This document shows, one piece after another, positions 49,512-58,246 of a stretch of 64,000 nt of DNA (positions are counted from its first letter, which is position 1; each line of letters starts with the position of its first letter). The stretch covers positions 3,631,001 through 3,695,000 of the forward strand of contig NZ_OY782498.1 of assembly GCF_963677845.1 (NCBI RefSeq), in the 5' to 3' direction. The notes below the pieces were generated by a model, which was given only the letters and a program-made list of their open reading frames with translations, was not told the origin of the DNA and did not search any database. The DNA is from an uncultured Pseudodesulfovibrio sp. Lineage in GTDB: Bacteria; Desulfobacterota; Desulfovibrionia; Desulfovibrionales; Desulfovibrionaceae. A program made the position numbers and the translations under genes.

Positions 49512-51224
49512 CTACGCAATAACGTGTAACCCATGTGCGGCATTAATTGCCTGCTCACGGAGTAGTTGCAGGTCTCGGGCCACCATGCCGCCATCGCCGT
49601 TGCGCATGTTCTTCATATGGTTGCGCATGGCTACCATGGCTTCTTGATCGCGGGCCATATTATGTTGTTCCTGTCCGAACCAATCATGGGCATCCTGATT
49701 GTTGGCGAGCCCGGTTTGGACGTCGAGTTTCTCAACTTTCAGTCCTTGATTTTCTAAAGAATTCTTAATGATATCTATATTTTCATTGATAATCTTAGCC
49801 GCTTCAGGACTCTCTGCTCGGATGCTTGCGCTTACTTCCTTGCCATTGACCTGAAGCACAATGGAGAGCTTGCCGAGGTTCTCAGGTGTGAGTTGCAGAG
49901 TGAGCTGCTTGCCACCATTATTCAAAGTTTTGATGAAGGCATTGTCCACCTGCTTCATGACCTTGGGGGCGGAAACTTTTTCCCATGCCTTGGTTTTGGT
50001 TCCGGTCTCGGTCGTGGTGGTCAACCCTGTCTTGAGAGTTTGGGTCGTATCTTCGGTTTTGGTCTGTACTTTGCCTTGTGCAGAGTGAGAACCATCGTCG
50101 TTGACTTTGCCAAGCAGGTTGGTCCAGTGCTCATCGGATTCAGTTTTCTGCTGTTCGGGAGAGTCGGTATTAGCATCAGGTTTGGCGTCGGTTTTGATCT
50201 CGACCTTGTCCGCCAGATTCTTTTCGGAATGGTCTCTGACTTTGGCGTCCGGCAGGGAGTCTTTTCGGTCCTGTGTCACCTGTTTGAAATTTTCATTCAC
50301 TTCGGTTTTGAGAGAATCTTCTGCCACGCGGGGTTTCAAATCAACGGCTTCGGAAACTTGACGCGCAAGAGTGCTTTCCTTGGCAGAGTCGCCCATGGCA
50401 TTGACAAAGCCTTTGGTGATTGTGCGAACCAGTTCCTGATCCTTTGAGTCCATCTTTCCCATTTCCTGACGTATCAGGGTAAAGGCTTGCTTGACGTCTT
50501 TAGGCAAGGAATTGGTGCCGAAAAGCTCCTGTACCTTGGCGGTGAATTCTTTGGAAAAGCTCAGAGCCGAAGTGAAAGCTTCTATCTCCTGCTTGTTAAA
50601 CAGCAATTGCTTACCTTGCGGCATAGCGTCGACTTTGGCCTGGAGAGCCTTCATGACTTTGGCCTGATTGCCGTTTTCCAGATCGCCGATCAGTTTTTCA
50701 CTTTCCTTGTCCGTAAAGCCAAATTTTGAAAAGAAAGAATTCAGTTTTCCTTTTTGTTCATCTGAAAATTCGTGTGTTCGCATTTCGGCCATACTTTGGG
50801 CCACAGTGGAGACAAATTGCTCCCACGTCATACCGTCTTCACTATTTATCTTATCTTCAATTTCAGTGATTTCTTCTTCGCTCATCCCATATGCTTCAAG
50901 GTCGTCCTTGACTTCGTCGAAATCTTCTTGAGTCATCAGGGAGTCGCGTGCATCCACTTCGGGCTCTGGTTCTTCCTGAACCGGGACTTTGGTGCCGGCG
51001 GCATTAACTGCTTCTTCCTGTGTGTCAGTATCAGGAGCGGATTCGAGCATTTGTTCCTGAGAGGAGACAGGTGCCAGGGCGAGTTCGTTCTCGACCATAT
51101 TGGCGTGCTCATTGAACAGATCAGCGAACAGGGCGTGTTGATCACCCTTGTTGGCGGAGGCTATTTTCACCACCGGAAGTTGTTCGGTTGTCTTTTCTAT
51201 GGCGATGCCGGGAATATTTTGCAT
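49512..51224 (-). CDS. fliK: Flagellar hook-length control protein FliK
   Basis: A 570-residue exported molecular ruler. The N-terminal ~420 residues are long, charged and low in hydrophobic content, as expected of the ruler part. The C-terminal Flg_hook domain (about 430-520) has KQLTLQLTPENLGKLSIVLQ and VSASIRAESPEAAKIINENI. AAGGAGA sets the ATG at 51224. It is first in the operon behind a sigma-54 promoter. Confidence 0.9.
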   Translation of the reverse strand: MQNIPGIAIEKTTEQLPVVKIASANKGDQHALFADLFNEHANMVENELALAPVSSQEQMLESAPDTDTQEEAVNAAGTKVPVQEEPEPEVDARDSLMTQEDFDEVKDDLEAYGMSEEEITEIEDKINSEDGMTWEQFVSTVAQSMAEMRTHEFSDEQKGKLNSFFSKFGFTDKESEKLIGDLENGNQAKVMKALQAKVDAMPQGKQLLFNKQEIEAFTSALSFSKEFTAKVQELFGTNSLPKDVKQAFTLIRQEMGKMDSKDQELVRTITKGFVNAMGDSAKESTLARQVSEAVDLKPRVAEDSLKTEVNENFKQVTQDRKDSLPDAKVRDHSEKNLADKVEIKTDAKPDANTDSPEQQKTESDEHWTNLLGKVNDDGSHSAQGKVQTKTEDTTQTLKTGLTTTTETGTKTKAWEKVSAPKVMKQVDNAFIKTLNNGGKQLTLQLTPENLGKLSIVLQVNGKEVSASIRAESPEAAKIINENIDIIKNSLENQGLKVEKLDVQTGLANNQDAHDWFGQEQHNMARDQEAMVAMRNHMKNMRNGDGGMVARDLQLLREQAINAAHGLHVIA

Positions 51225-51249
51225 ACTTTTCTCCTTCGTCACTTTTACA

Positions 51250-51267
51250 ATCAAAAGACGTGCCAAA
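51250..51267 (-). promoter_or_regulatory. Sigma-54 promoter of fliK-flgD-flgE
   Basis: Minus-strand TTTGGCACG, then TCTT and TTGAT, matching the -24/-12 consensus except for the last GC. The predicted transcript start lies only about 16 bases before the fliK ATG, just including the ribosome-binding site. Confidence 0.7.
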
Positions 51268-51356
51268 GGGAAAGTACTAAAGAATCAGTGTGTTGACCGA
51301 ATGTTCAGGTAGGAAGAAATGGCCCTTTCAGGCTTTGGAAGTCGGGAAAGCAGCGT

Positions 51357-52766
51357 TTATCGGCAGGCTGTAATCAATTTTTCCAGAAGCGTGAGAACTC
51401 TGCCCCATGCTGGACGGGAGTAATCGTTGTTCTCAAGGTACATGTGGGCATACCCGGTGAGTGGTTTGACAACGGCGGGGCTGGCTGCCCAGAAGGATTC
51501 GTCGAGAATTGCGCCACTTTTCAACCCATGTTTGAACTGGCGGCCCATTTCCGGGATATGTGAGAGTAATGCTTCCGCTTCTTTTTCGGCAGATTCGGTA
51601 AGGTCAGTCCATGTATTTGAAAGCACTGAAGGTTCCCACAGGCCGAATTCGTACCCGAAGTATTGTTGCCAGAAGCGTGCGAGGAGTCTTTCGGCATCTG
51701 GTGGTGCTGGGTCAAGTCTCTTTATCTGGTAGAGACCGAGGACGGATTTTCCTGTTTGGAAGAGAGTCAGTCCTGGCAGGTCCAATTTTGCGAGTTTGGT
51801 TGAATTGTCTCCGGCCAATATGCGTACGGCAAGTGCGGCCACGCGTCCGGGTTTGAATGCGTCGCGGCAGTAGAGCCGATCACGGGTACACTGCCAACAT
51901 CCTTTGGCACAATCCATATCTGCACGGAGTACGTAGTGGCCGGGTGAGTATGGGCCGGTTTCCCATGGGTTTACGTTCCCCATGGACAAATTTAGGCACT
52001 TCAAGCCGGACCATGCCGCCAGATGCATGGGACCGGTATCTGGAGTGATGAATAACCCCAGCGTTTGTCCTACAACACTGAATTCATCGAGCCCAAGGGT
52101 TCCGCACAGATTCAGGGCTGGGCCTTTCGCGAGTGAGACGACTTTGAGTCCCAATTCTTTTTCTGCCGGACCGCCAAAGAGAACGGGGCGCAGATTGCGA
52201 CCATGCAGTTCATCAACCAGTGCAGCCCAAAAGGTGGCGGAAGGGCGTTTTGCAGCATCGCTTGCACCCAGGAAAAGACCGACTTTGTGTCCATCCGCAA
52301 GAGTGCGGGGCATACTGAATCGGGTGGCTTTGATGCTTGCATACGGTACAACATCAAGAGCGTTGAGTTCCGCCCAATGATACCGGTTGTACAGATTGTT
52401 TTTTACGAGTGATGTTCGGTAAAGTTGCCAGTCTCCATGAACAAAGTGGGAGCCGTCGGCAGATTGAACCGGACCGAGTTTATGCTCAGCTGAGAGTTCA
52501 CCTGCCAGAATAGCGGCTTTTTCTTGAATGGATAGATTGAGAACGAGTTCGAAGGAATGACGTTTGAGGACATGCAGGCCGGACCATGGGAAATATGTGA
52601 CAGCCGGTGAGAGCTTCATGAGGGGGGCGTAGAAGGTCTCCTCAGCCGCGACAAAAATAGGATGGCCGGGATAGCTTCTGGCGAGCCAGAGCATGAGCGG
52701 ATATGAGAGAATGAGATCCCCCATTCGCTGCATTTGGAGTATGAGAATCGGTTTTTTATCCGCCAT
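51357..52766 (-). CDS. Glycosyltransferase family 9 (heptosyltransferase-like)
   Basis: A 469-residue GT-B enzyme. The N-terminus ILILQMQRMGDLILSYPLML and the donor-site motif FITPDTGPMHLAAWSGLKCL with NPWETGPYSP are typical of GT9 proteins that add heptose or related sugars. The C-terminal ~120 residues extend past the usual domain, with Cys pairs (CAKGCWQCTRDRLYCRD) after the catalytic region. It starts three bases after the CgeB-like gene, forming a two-gene glycosylation unit downstream of motility and signalling genes. Acceptor unknown: LPS core or flagellin are both possible. Confidence 0.87.
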   Translation of the reverse strand: MADKKPILILQMQRMGDLILSYPLMLWLARSYPGHPIFVAAEETFYAPLMKLSPAVTYFPWSGLHVLKRHSFELVLNLSIQEKAAILAGELSAEHKLGPVQSADGSHFVHGDWQLYRTSLVKNNLYNRYHWAELNALDVVPYASIKATRFSMPRTLADGHKVGLFLGASDAAKRPSATFWAALVDELHGRNLRPVLFGGPAEKELGLKVVSLAKGPALNLCGTLGLDEFSVVGQTLGLFITPDTGPMHLAAWSGLKCLNLSMGNVNPWETGPYSPGHYVLRADMDCAKGCWQCTRDRLYCRDAFKPGRVAALAVRILAGDNSTKLAKLDLPGLTLFQTGKSVLGLYQIKRLDPAPPDAERLLARFWQQYFGYEFGLWEPSVLSNTWTDLTESAEKEAEALLSHIPEMGRQFKHGLKSGAILDESFWAASPAVVKPLTGYAHMYLENNDYSRPAWGRVLTLLEKLITACR

Positions 52767-52769
52767 GGA

Positions 52770-53984
52770 TTACTCGAACGTTTGGCGCATGGTTTCAATA
52801 AGGCTGAGCATACGGTGGTCGTATGTATGTTCTGCCAATACGCGTTTGCGGGCTGCGTCGATGATTCGTTGCCGTTTGTCCGGTGCGTTCAAATAAATGT
52901 CCACCAGTCCGGGGATTTCGTCCGGGTGGCTGTAAAAGACGATTTCCTTGCCCGGTTCGAAGAGCTCTTCCATCTGACGGCGGTAGTCTGTGAGCAGAAA
53001 CGCTCCGCAGGTAGGCACGTCAAAGACGCGTTGGTTGACTGCGCCTTTCATTTGCTGACTAGTACAATTGAAGTTGATGTCGGAGAGTGGATAGAAATCC
53101 GGTAGGTCATCGTAGTAGGATAACTCGGAATGATATTTCCAGCCCATGCGCCCTTTGAGCAGTTCGTTCCAACCGGGATCGCCTACGATGAGCGGGTTGA
53201 AGTCGAGGATGCGAAGGATGCAGTCCAGTCTGTAGAGCAGGGTCGACTGCCATGTGATGAAAGTCAGGTATGCCTGTTTTCGTTCCGGCGTTTGTAGAGT
53301 CTCGAATTCTGAGAGTAGTTCAGGAAAATGTTGTCTCAGGAATCGACCGGCCTGAGGCTCGCCGGATTCTCCAAAGGCCTTGGCGACCACCATACCGGCT
53401 TCCAGCAAACGGGGAGATGGCATGGATGCCTGAATGCGTTTGATTGTTTTGGTCAACATGGAGTTGCCGACAAAGGAAATGGGGGCACGCCATTCTTCCA
53501 CTGGTTGAGTGCGGTGCGGTACCAGTCTTGTGGGGTCGGCGCCGAGCGGAAGATGAAAGACGTTCTGGAATCCCATGTCCTTGAGTGAGTCCACGGTGTC
53601 GAAGTCCCAAGTGAACAGGGCAGTTCGGCATTCGAAGAGGTTCTGGTAGGCATCAAGGATGAGGTGCGGGTTGTCTACGAACCAGGATGCCAGTGGAATA
53701 TCGTAATTCTTGAGCAGGGTGGTGAGTATTCCCTCGCGGTCAACGCCAAGATGGTTGACCGTGAGAACGAAGTCCGGCTTGAAGGCCGTCAAGGTTGCCA
53801 CCATTTGTGTGACAAAGGTGTCGAGGTCCATTTCCTTGGTGCCGAAATCCAGAAAATGATATTCTACGCCGAGTCGTTCACACGCGGCTTTAAGTTCGCC
53901 GATAAGAAAATATTGGCTGGTGAGCAGGAGTATGCGCGGAGCGGTTCCCTTGAAATTTGGCCGTGTGTTTTGGTCTTTTAGCAT
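52770..53984 (-). CDS. CgeB-like glycosyltransferase
   Basis: A 404-residue GT-B protein of the CgeB/DUF3880 type. The N-terminal half (LLLTSQYFLIGELKAACERL, FVLTVNHLGVDREG, LASWFVDNPHLIL) and the C-terminal glycosyltransferase half (FNCTSQQMKGAVNQRVFDVP, TCGAFLLTDYRRQMEELF, EIVFYSHPDEIPGLV) are complete. The ATG at 53984 is preferred to a TTG three codons earlier; the ribosome-binding site is weak. Operonic with the GT9 gene. Confidence 0.85.
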   Translation of the reverse strand: MLKDQNTRPNFKGTAPRILLLTSQYFLIGELKAACERLGVEYHFLDFGTKEMDLDTFVTQMVATLTAFKPDFVLTVNHLGVDREGILTTLLKNYDIPLASWFVDNPHLILDAYQNLFECRTALFTWDFDTVDSLKDMGFQNVFHLPLGADPTRLVPHRTQPVEEWRAPISFVGNSMLTKTIKRIQASMPSPRLLEAGMVVAKAFGESGEPQAGRFLRQHFPELLSEFETLQTPERKQAYLTFITWQSTLLYRLDCILRILDFNPLIVGDPGWNELLKGRMGWKYHSELSYYDDLPDFYPLSDINFNCTSQQMKGAVNQRVFDVPTCGAFLLTDYRRQMEELFEPGKEIVFYSHPDEIPGLVDIYLNAPDKRQRIIDAARKRVLAEHTYDHRMLSLIETMRQTFE

Positions 53985-54018
53985 TGTCCGCAACGATACC
54001 TGCGCCTGACCTATTTGT

Positions 54019-55437
54019 CTACAACTCGCCGGAGCCGTTGCGTTTCTTGGACCGATAGAGGTCTTTGTCCGCTCGCATGGTTATGGAAAGGAGGTCTTCC
54101 CCTTCTTCATATTGAGCCAACCCATAACTGAATGAGATGGGAAGGTCCTCGGAAGATTCGGCTACGGCGGTGAGTGCTCGTTCTGCCAATGCACTGGCAT
54201 CATCCATGTTACCGGTCAGGAAAATGATGAATTCATCGCCACCCCAACGAGCCAAAATATCTGTCGGCCTGATGGTTTTTCCCACGGTGTCAGCTACACA
54301 TTTAAGCACTTCATCGCCTTTGAGGTGCCCGTGCTTGTCATTGACATCTTTGAATTTATTGAGATCGATGATGATCGTGGATAATTGTTCATGGTACCGT
54401 TTTGCTTTGTAGGTCGCCTGTTGGAAATAGATTTCCAATGCACGACGGTTGGCGACGCCAGTCAACGGATCGGTTTGGGCCAACCGTTCCAGTCGTCCCT
54501 GAAAGTGATTGACCGTGAACGTACACAGTACAATGATCAGGATGGATGTGCATATACCTATAGTAATGGTGCGGACGAGGTTGTCCCTTGCAGAAATCAA
54601 AGCGTCATCTTCGCTTTGTTCGACGATGAGATACCATTTCAGTTCCGGGATATATTGGGTTGAGAGTAAGTAATGAGTGTCGTCCCAATTATATTCCAGA
54701 CTGACTGATTTTTCTCTTTTGGTGAGTATCTTTGAAGCGAGGTCACGGATTCCACCGGCCTTGGCAATGGAATGTTTCTCGATAAGCCGTTTGTCGTGGT
54801 GCACCTGAACCAGACCATCCTGATCCACGAGGTAAATTTTCCTGTTGTATTTTTTTTTCGATTTTTTCAGGAGTTCGGTAGCATGTTCGATGTTTAACCC
54901 CACACCGGCAACACCGATGAAGCGGCCATTATTGTCTTCCACCCTGAAGTTGACGAAAATTGTCAGTTTGTTGTTTTCAACTTCATTGGTGTCCACGTCC
55001 AGATCGAATTCCTTGCCTGATCGTCTGAAAGCATAGAACCAAATATCATGAGGGTCCCGTGGGTTGATTTCTTTGAGGATGCCTTCCTGACTGTAATAGG
55101 CGTCTGTTGCTGATGAGACGAAAAAGGTGGAAATGAATCCGTATTTTTCCTGAATCTTTTTGAGGTAATCGGTGATTTGTCCGACATCCAGTTCCCCGTC
55201 GGTCACCCAATCCTTGAGAAATGTGTCATTGGCCATTGAGGAGGACACGAGCAGTGGCCGCATCATGACGGCTTGAATTTCCGAATAGATATTTTTGCCG
55301 GTCAACGGCAGGGAAGAGTGGAGCAATTCGGCTCGGATGGCCCTGCGCGTGAAAACGTAGTTGACCAGACTTGTTGCCAGAAAAGCGGAAACAAGAATGA
55401 AGGAAAGGGCTAATATCAGTTTGGATTTAATGCTCAT
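54019..55437 (-). CDS. Diguanylate cyclase with periplasmic Cache sensor
   Basis: A 472-residue membrane-bound enzyme making c-di-GMP. Two membrane helices (about 7-27 and 285-308) flank a periplasmic double-Cache-like domain (FISTFFVSSATDAYYSQEG, GVAGVGLNIEHATELL). The cytoplasmic GGDEF domain keeps the active site RWGGDEF (399-403) and an inhibitory RxxD (390-393) five residues before it, so it should be active and product-inhibited. Ligand unknown. Between dtd and the glycosyltransferases on one strand. Confidence 0.93.
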   Translation of the reverse strand: MSIKSKLILALSFILVSAFLATSLVNYVFTRRAIRAELLHSSLPLTGKNIYSEIQAVMMRPLLVSSSMANDTFLKDWVTDGELDVGQITDYLKKIQEKYGFISTFFVSSATDAYYSQEGILKEINPRDPHDIWFYAFRRSGKEFDLDVDTNEVENNKLTIFVNFRVEDNNGRFIGVAGVGLNIEHATELLKKSKKKYNRKIYLVDQDGLVQVHHDKRLIEKHSIAKAGGIRDLASKILTKREKSVSLEYNWDDTHYLLSTQYIPELKWYLIVEQSEDDALISARDNLVRTITIGICTSILIIVLCTFTVNHFQGRLERLAQTDPLTGVANRRALEIYFQQATYKAKRYHEQLSTIIIDLNKFKDVNDKHGHLKGDEVLKCVADTVGKTIRPTDILARWGGDEFIIFLTGNMDDASALAERALTAVAESSEDLPISFSYGLAQYEEGEDLLSITMRADKDLYRSKKRNGSGEL

Positions 55438-55477
55438 TACGTCAGTTTAAGGTATCTGGCCTATAAGGACAACGGGT

Positions 55478-55942
55478 TTACATCTCGTCTGAATCAAGAA
55501 TGATGGTGACGGGGCCCCAGTTGGTGAAATCCAGATGCATTTCCGCTCCAAAGCGGCCTGTAGCAAATTGACCGGGGGCAGCCTTGCGTGCATCTTCCAC
55601 AAAATGGTTGAACAGGGACTCCGCGATATATGGGTGGCAAGCATTGGTGAAGGACGGGCGTCGGCCTTTCTTGCAATCAGCGTACAGCGTGAACTGGGAA
55701 ATGAGCATGATGTCCCCCTGGATGTCTGAGAGCGACCTGTTCATTTTGTCGTCTTCGTCCGGGAAGATTCGTAGGTTGACCAGTTTGTCGAGTATCTTTC
55801 CCCATACGGGCTTGCTCGGCAAATCCGCCTCATCCCCATGTCCGAATCCGACGAGCACCAACAGACCTGTGTCAATCTCGCCGACCACGGCTTCGTTGAC
55901 CGTGACCTTTGCGTCAGAAACTCGTTGAATGACCAAACGCAT
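55478..55942 (-). CDS. dtd: D-aminoacyl-tRNA deacylase
   Basis: Removes D-amino acids and glycine from mischarged tRNA. The 154-residue protein has RVSDAKVTVNEAVVGEIDTG at the start, the catalytic ISQFTLYADCKKGRRPSF, and the Gly-cisPro-type region near the C-terminus (NWGPVTIILDS). Two bases separate its start from the preceding small membrane protein gene. Confidence 0.94.
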   Translation of the reverse strand: MRLVIQRVSDAKVTVNEAVVGEIDTGLLVLVGFGHGDEADLPSKPVWGKILDKLVNLRIFPDEDDKMNRSLSDIQGDIMLISQFTLYADCKKGRRPSFTNACHPYIAESLFNHFVEDARKAAPGQFATGRFGAEMHLDFTNWGPVTIILDSDEM

Positions 55943-55944
55943 GA

Positions 55945-56199
55945 TTAGACTATCCTTTCGTGGATGGTGGAGATGTGTTGACTGATATGCTGTTTTTCCT
56001 GTTGTTGTTTGGCTTCGTGTTGGCAGCCTTTACTCAGTGCTGCGAACAGGAAAAAACAGACGAATGCGAGGAAGGCTATTCCGCTCAGGATGCGTTTTGG
56101 ATTACTGCGTGAATCCTTGGGAATGAGGAGACTTGTCATGATCTTACCGTAAGACATGCCATTGATCTCGCCCCGTTTTTCTTCTTTTTTATCTGACAC
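55945..56199 (-). CDS. Small single-pass membrane protein, unknown
   Basis: An 84-residue protein with a charged N-terminus, one membrane helix (about 38-58, ILSGIAFLAFVCFFLFAALS) and a Gln/His-rich tail. The start is GTG at 56199 (GGAAG upstream); an ATG at 56157 is an alternative. It sits two bases from both queD and dtd and is surely co-transcribed. I recognise no family. Confidence 0.7.
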   Translation of the reverse strand: MSDKKEEKRGEINGMSYGKIMTSLLIPKDSRSNPKRILSGIAFLAFVCFFLFAALSKGCQHEAKQQQEKQHISQHISTIHERIV

Positions 56200-56201
56200 G
56201 G

Positions 56202-56582
56202 CTATTCTTCCCAGTAGGTTGCCTTGGAAGATTTTTTCTCTGAGACAGACACTTCGACTAACCGGACAGGCTCCGGCATGTTTCCGTTCAATTCCTTATA
56301 TATAAACATGGCGATGTTTTCGGAGGAAGGATTGACTTCGGTAAAACACTCCACCTCGTTGAGATGTTTGTGATCGAGTTTTTCCAACACGTCTTTGGTG
56401 CGCTGCTTTATTTCCTTGAAGTCGACGAGGTATTGAACTTTTTCATCCAGCTTGTCGCCTTCAACCACTACTTCCACACCGAAGTTGTGGCCGTGCATGT
56501 TCTCACACTTACCGCCGTAGTTGCGCAGTTGGTGCGATGCTGAAAAATCTTGTGTAATGGTCAATTTCCATTTGCCGGGCAT
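56202..56582 (-). CDS. queD: 6-carboxy-tetrahydropterin synthase
   Basis: Second enzyme of queuosine/7-deazaguanine synthesis, 126 residues. Zinc His residues are in FSASHQLRNYGG and NMHGHNFGVEV; the catalytic Cys is in GKCENMHGHN, and later motifs DFKEIKQRTKDVLEKLDHKH and NPSSENIAMFIY are conserved. No other queuosine genes are near, so this may be a stand-alone copy. Confidence 0.94.
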   Translation of the reverse strand: MPGKWKLTITQDFSASHQLRNYGGKCENMHGHNFGVEVVVEGDKLDEKVQYLVDFKEIKQRTKDVLEKLDHKHLNEVECFTEVNPSSENIAMFIYKELNGNMPEPVRLVEVSVSEKKSSKATYWEE

Positions 56583-56600
56583 ATTTTGTCCTTCGTCTTT

Positions 56601-56966
56601 TTAATACTTGTCGCGATCTTTGTACTCGTGGGGACGGCGATCGCCTCCCTGAAATTCTTCTACCGGGTACTTACGTTCGTTCCTCTCGCATTTTTCATGG
56701 GCAGCCGCAACCAGATCAACGCCCAGCTCCGAGGACAGGCGAGTCAGGTAGATGAGTACATCGGCCAGTTCTTCGGCCACGGCTTCTTTTTTTTTGCCGT
56801 TTACATTCCAACTTTCATCGACGGTCAGCCATTGAAAGTGTTCGACCAGTTCGCCTACCTCCGCAGTCAGGGCCATGGCGAGGTTTTTTGGGGATTGATG
56901 CTTTTGCCAGTGACGCTCTTCCACAAATTTGCGGTGACGTTCATCGAGTTGTTTGAGTGAATCCAT
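56601..56966 (-). CDS. MazG-like nucleotide pyrophosphohydrolase
   Basis: A 121-residue all-alpha NTP pyrophosphatase resembling RS21-C6/dCTPP1. Metal-binding carboxylates are in LTAEVGELVEHFQW and EELADVLIYLTRLSSELG, the EExxE and ExxD pairs. It is probably a house-cleaning enzyme that hydrolyses non-canonical dNTPs. Operonic with queD (18-base gap). Confidence 0.88.
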   Translation of the reverse strand: MDSLKQLDERHRKFVEERHWQKHQSPKNLAMALTAEVGELVEHFQWLTVDESWNVNGKKKEAVAEELADVLIYLTRLSSELGVDLVAAAHEKCERNERKYPVEEFQGGDRRPHEYKDRDKY

Positions 56967-56977
56967 ACGCTTGTTAT

Positions 56978-58174
56978 TTATTGTTGAGGGTTTAAATCAT
57001 AAGGCGGCGTTTTGTGCCAGGGGGTTGTACTTTTGGCCATGTCCTGGCCTACTTTGAACAGTTTGGACATATAATCCGGGTCGAATAATTCGTTGGAATC
57101 CGCTTGAAACGTCGGCGGGATGAAGGCCAGATTAAAATCCGCACCGTCCCGCTCCGCGACATAAAATATTCTGTAAAGATCCCCGATACCTTGATTGCGG
57201 ATCAGGCCGGTCAGGGACCGAGCGGCGATGTCGCCCAGATTGGGGTTTACCTGAACTGGTTTTGTGGCCAATGCATCATTGCGGATAACATAGAGAATGA
57301 TTTTTCGTGAGATCCCGAGTTTGTCGAGATTCTTTTTCATATGAATGCTCGGCGGATATGCGAAAACCTGATTGGTAACACCCCCGTCCACGTGCATCTC
57401 TTCGTATTTTTTGCCGTCGATTTCAAGGGAGAAATACATTGGTGGAAAAGCCACGGGAACGGAAGCCGAGGCGAGAATGACATCCCGAATAAGCTGGTGG
57501 GCTTTTTCTGTCTGGAGTTGGGCGATAGCTCCTATATTCCAGTAAACCGGGCGCATCTCGTCAAGGTTCGTCGTGCCGACGAACAGCCGTCGTCCTTTGC
57601 GATGTTCGGCGGCGATTTTGTTGATGACCTCTGTATTAACGTAGGTCTTTAACGCCTGTCGAAAAGATTTCACGTTAAATAGGCCGTCTCCCGCAAGAGC
57701 AGAACCGATCGGACGGGCTTTTACCAGATTGATGGTGCTGAATGTCGTGTAGAGAAGTTTGAGCGTGGCATCATATTCTGGCCCGAGAAAAGCGAAAGGG
57801 GCAATGAGCGCCCCGGTGCTGACGCCGGTGACGAATGTAAAATCAGGCCTGTCGCCTCGAAATGTCCATCCTGCCAGAAACCCTGCACCAAAAGCTCCGT
57901 CCGCACCACCCCCGGACAAACTGAGCACAGTAAAATCATCTGTCTTGCCGGTCACAACTTCCTGTGCAGCCCATTGAGCCAAAAGCAAACGCATGGCCGT
58001 CTTTTCCGGTGTCGAATCCCCGTAAAACCTGATGTACTTATAATTCGGCAACTGGCCATCATTCAAAAGACCTTCCGGCATGGGGGATCGCTTGCCACTA
58101 CAACCGATCAGTACCAAGGCCAGACATAGGAGCGTAACAATACGGAAAGTGATTTTTAGACGTATTATTTTCAT
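56978..58174 (-). CDS. Patatin-like phospholipase, lipoprotein
   Basis: A 398-residue envelope lipase. A lipoprotein signal ends LALVLIGC (Cys25). The patatin fold has its oxyanion-hole GGGADGAFGAG, the nucleophile elbow GVSTGAL (GxSxG) and the catalytic Asp in MHVDGGVTNQV. All catalytic elements are intact. It may act on phospholipids in the periplasm or outer membrane. It is 11 bases upstream of the MazG-like gene. Confidence 0.9.
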   Translation of the reverse strand: MKIIRLKITFRIVTLLCLALVLIGCSGKRSPMPEGLLNDGQLPNYKYIRFYGDSTPEKTAMRLLLAQWAAQEVVTGKTDDFTVLSLSGGGADGAFGAGFLAGWTFRGDRPDFTFVTGVSTGALIAPFAFLGPEYDATLKLLYTTFSTINLVKARPIGSALAGDGLFNVKSFRQALKTYVNTEVINKIAAEHRKGRRLFVGTTNLDEMRPVYWNIGAIAQLQTEKAHQLIRDVILASASVPVAFPPMYFSLEIDGKKYEEMHVDGGVTNQVFAYPPSIHMKKNLDKLGISRKIILYVIRNDALATKPVQVNPNLGDIAARSLTGLIRNQGIGDLYRIFYVAERDGADFNLAFIPPTFQADSNELFDPDYMSKLFKVGQDMAKSTTPWHKTPPYDLNPQQ

Positions 58175-58246
58175 TCATCCCCACTACTGCGCGGAGCGCA
58201 CATAAAAAGTTTCGGAAGGAAAGAGGGGGGCGGGGGAGGCCCATCC

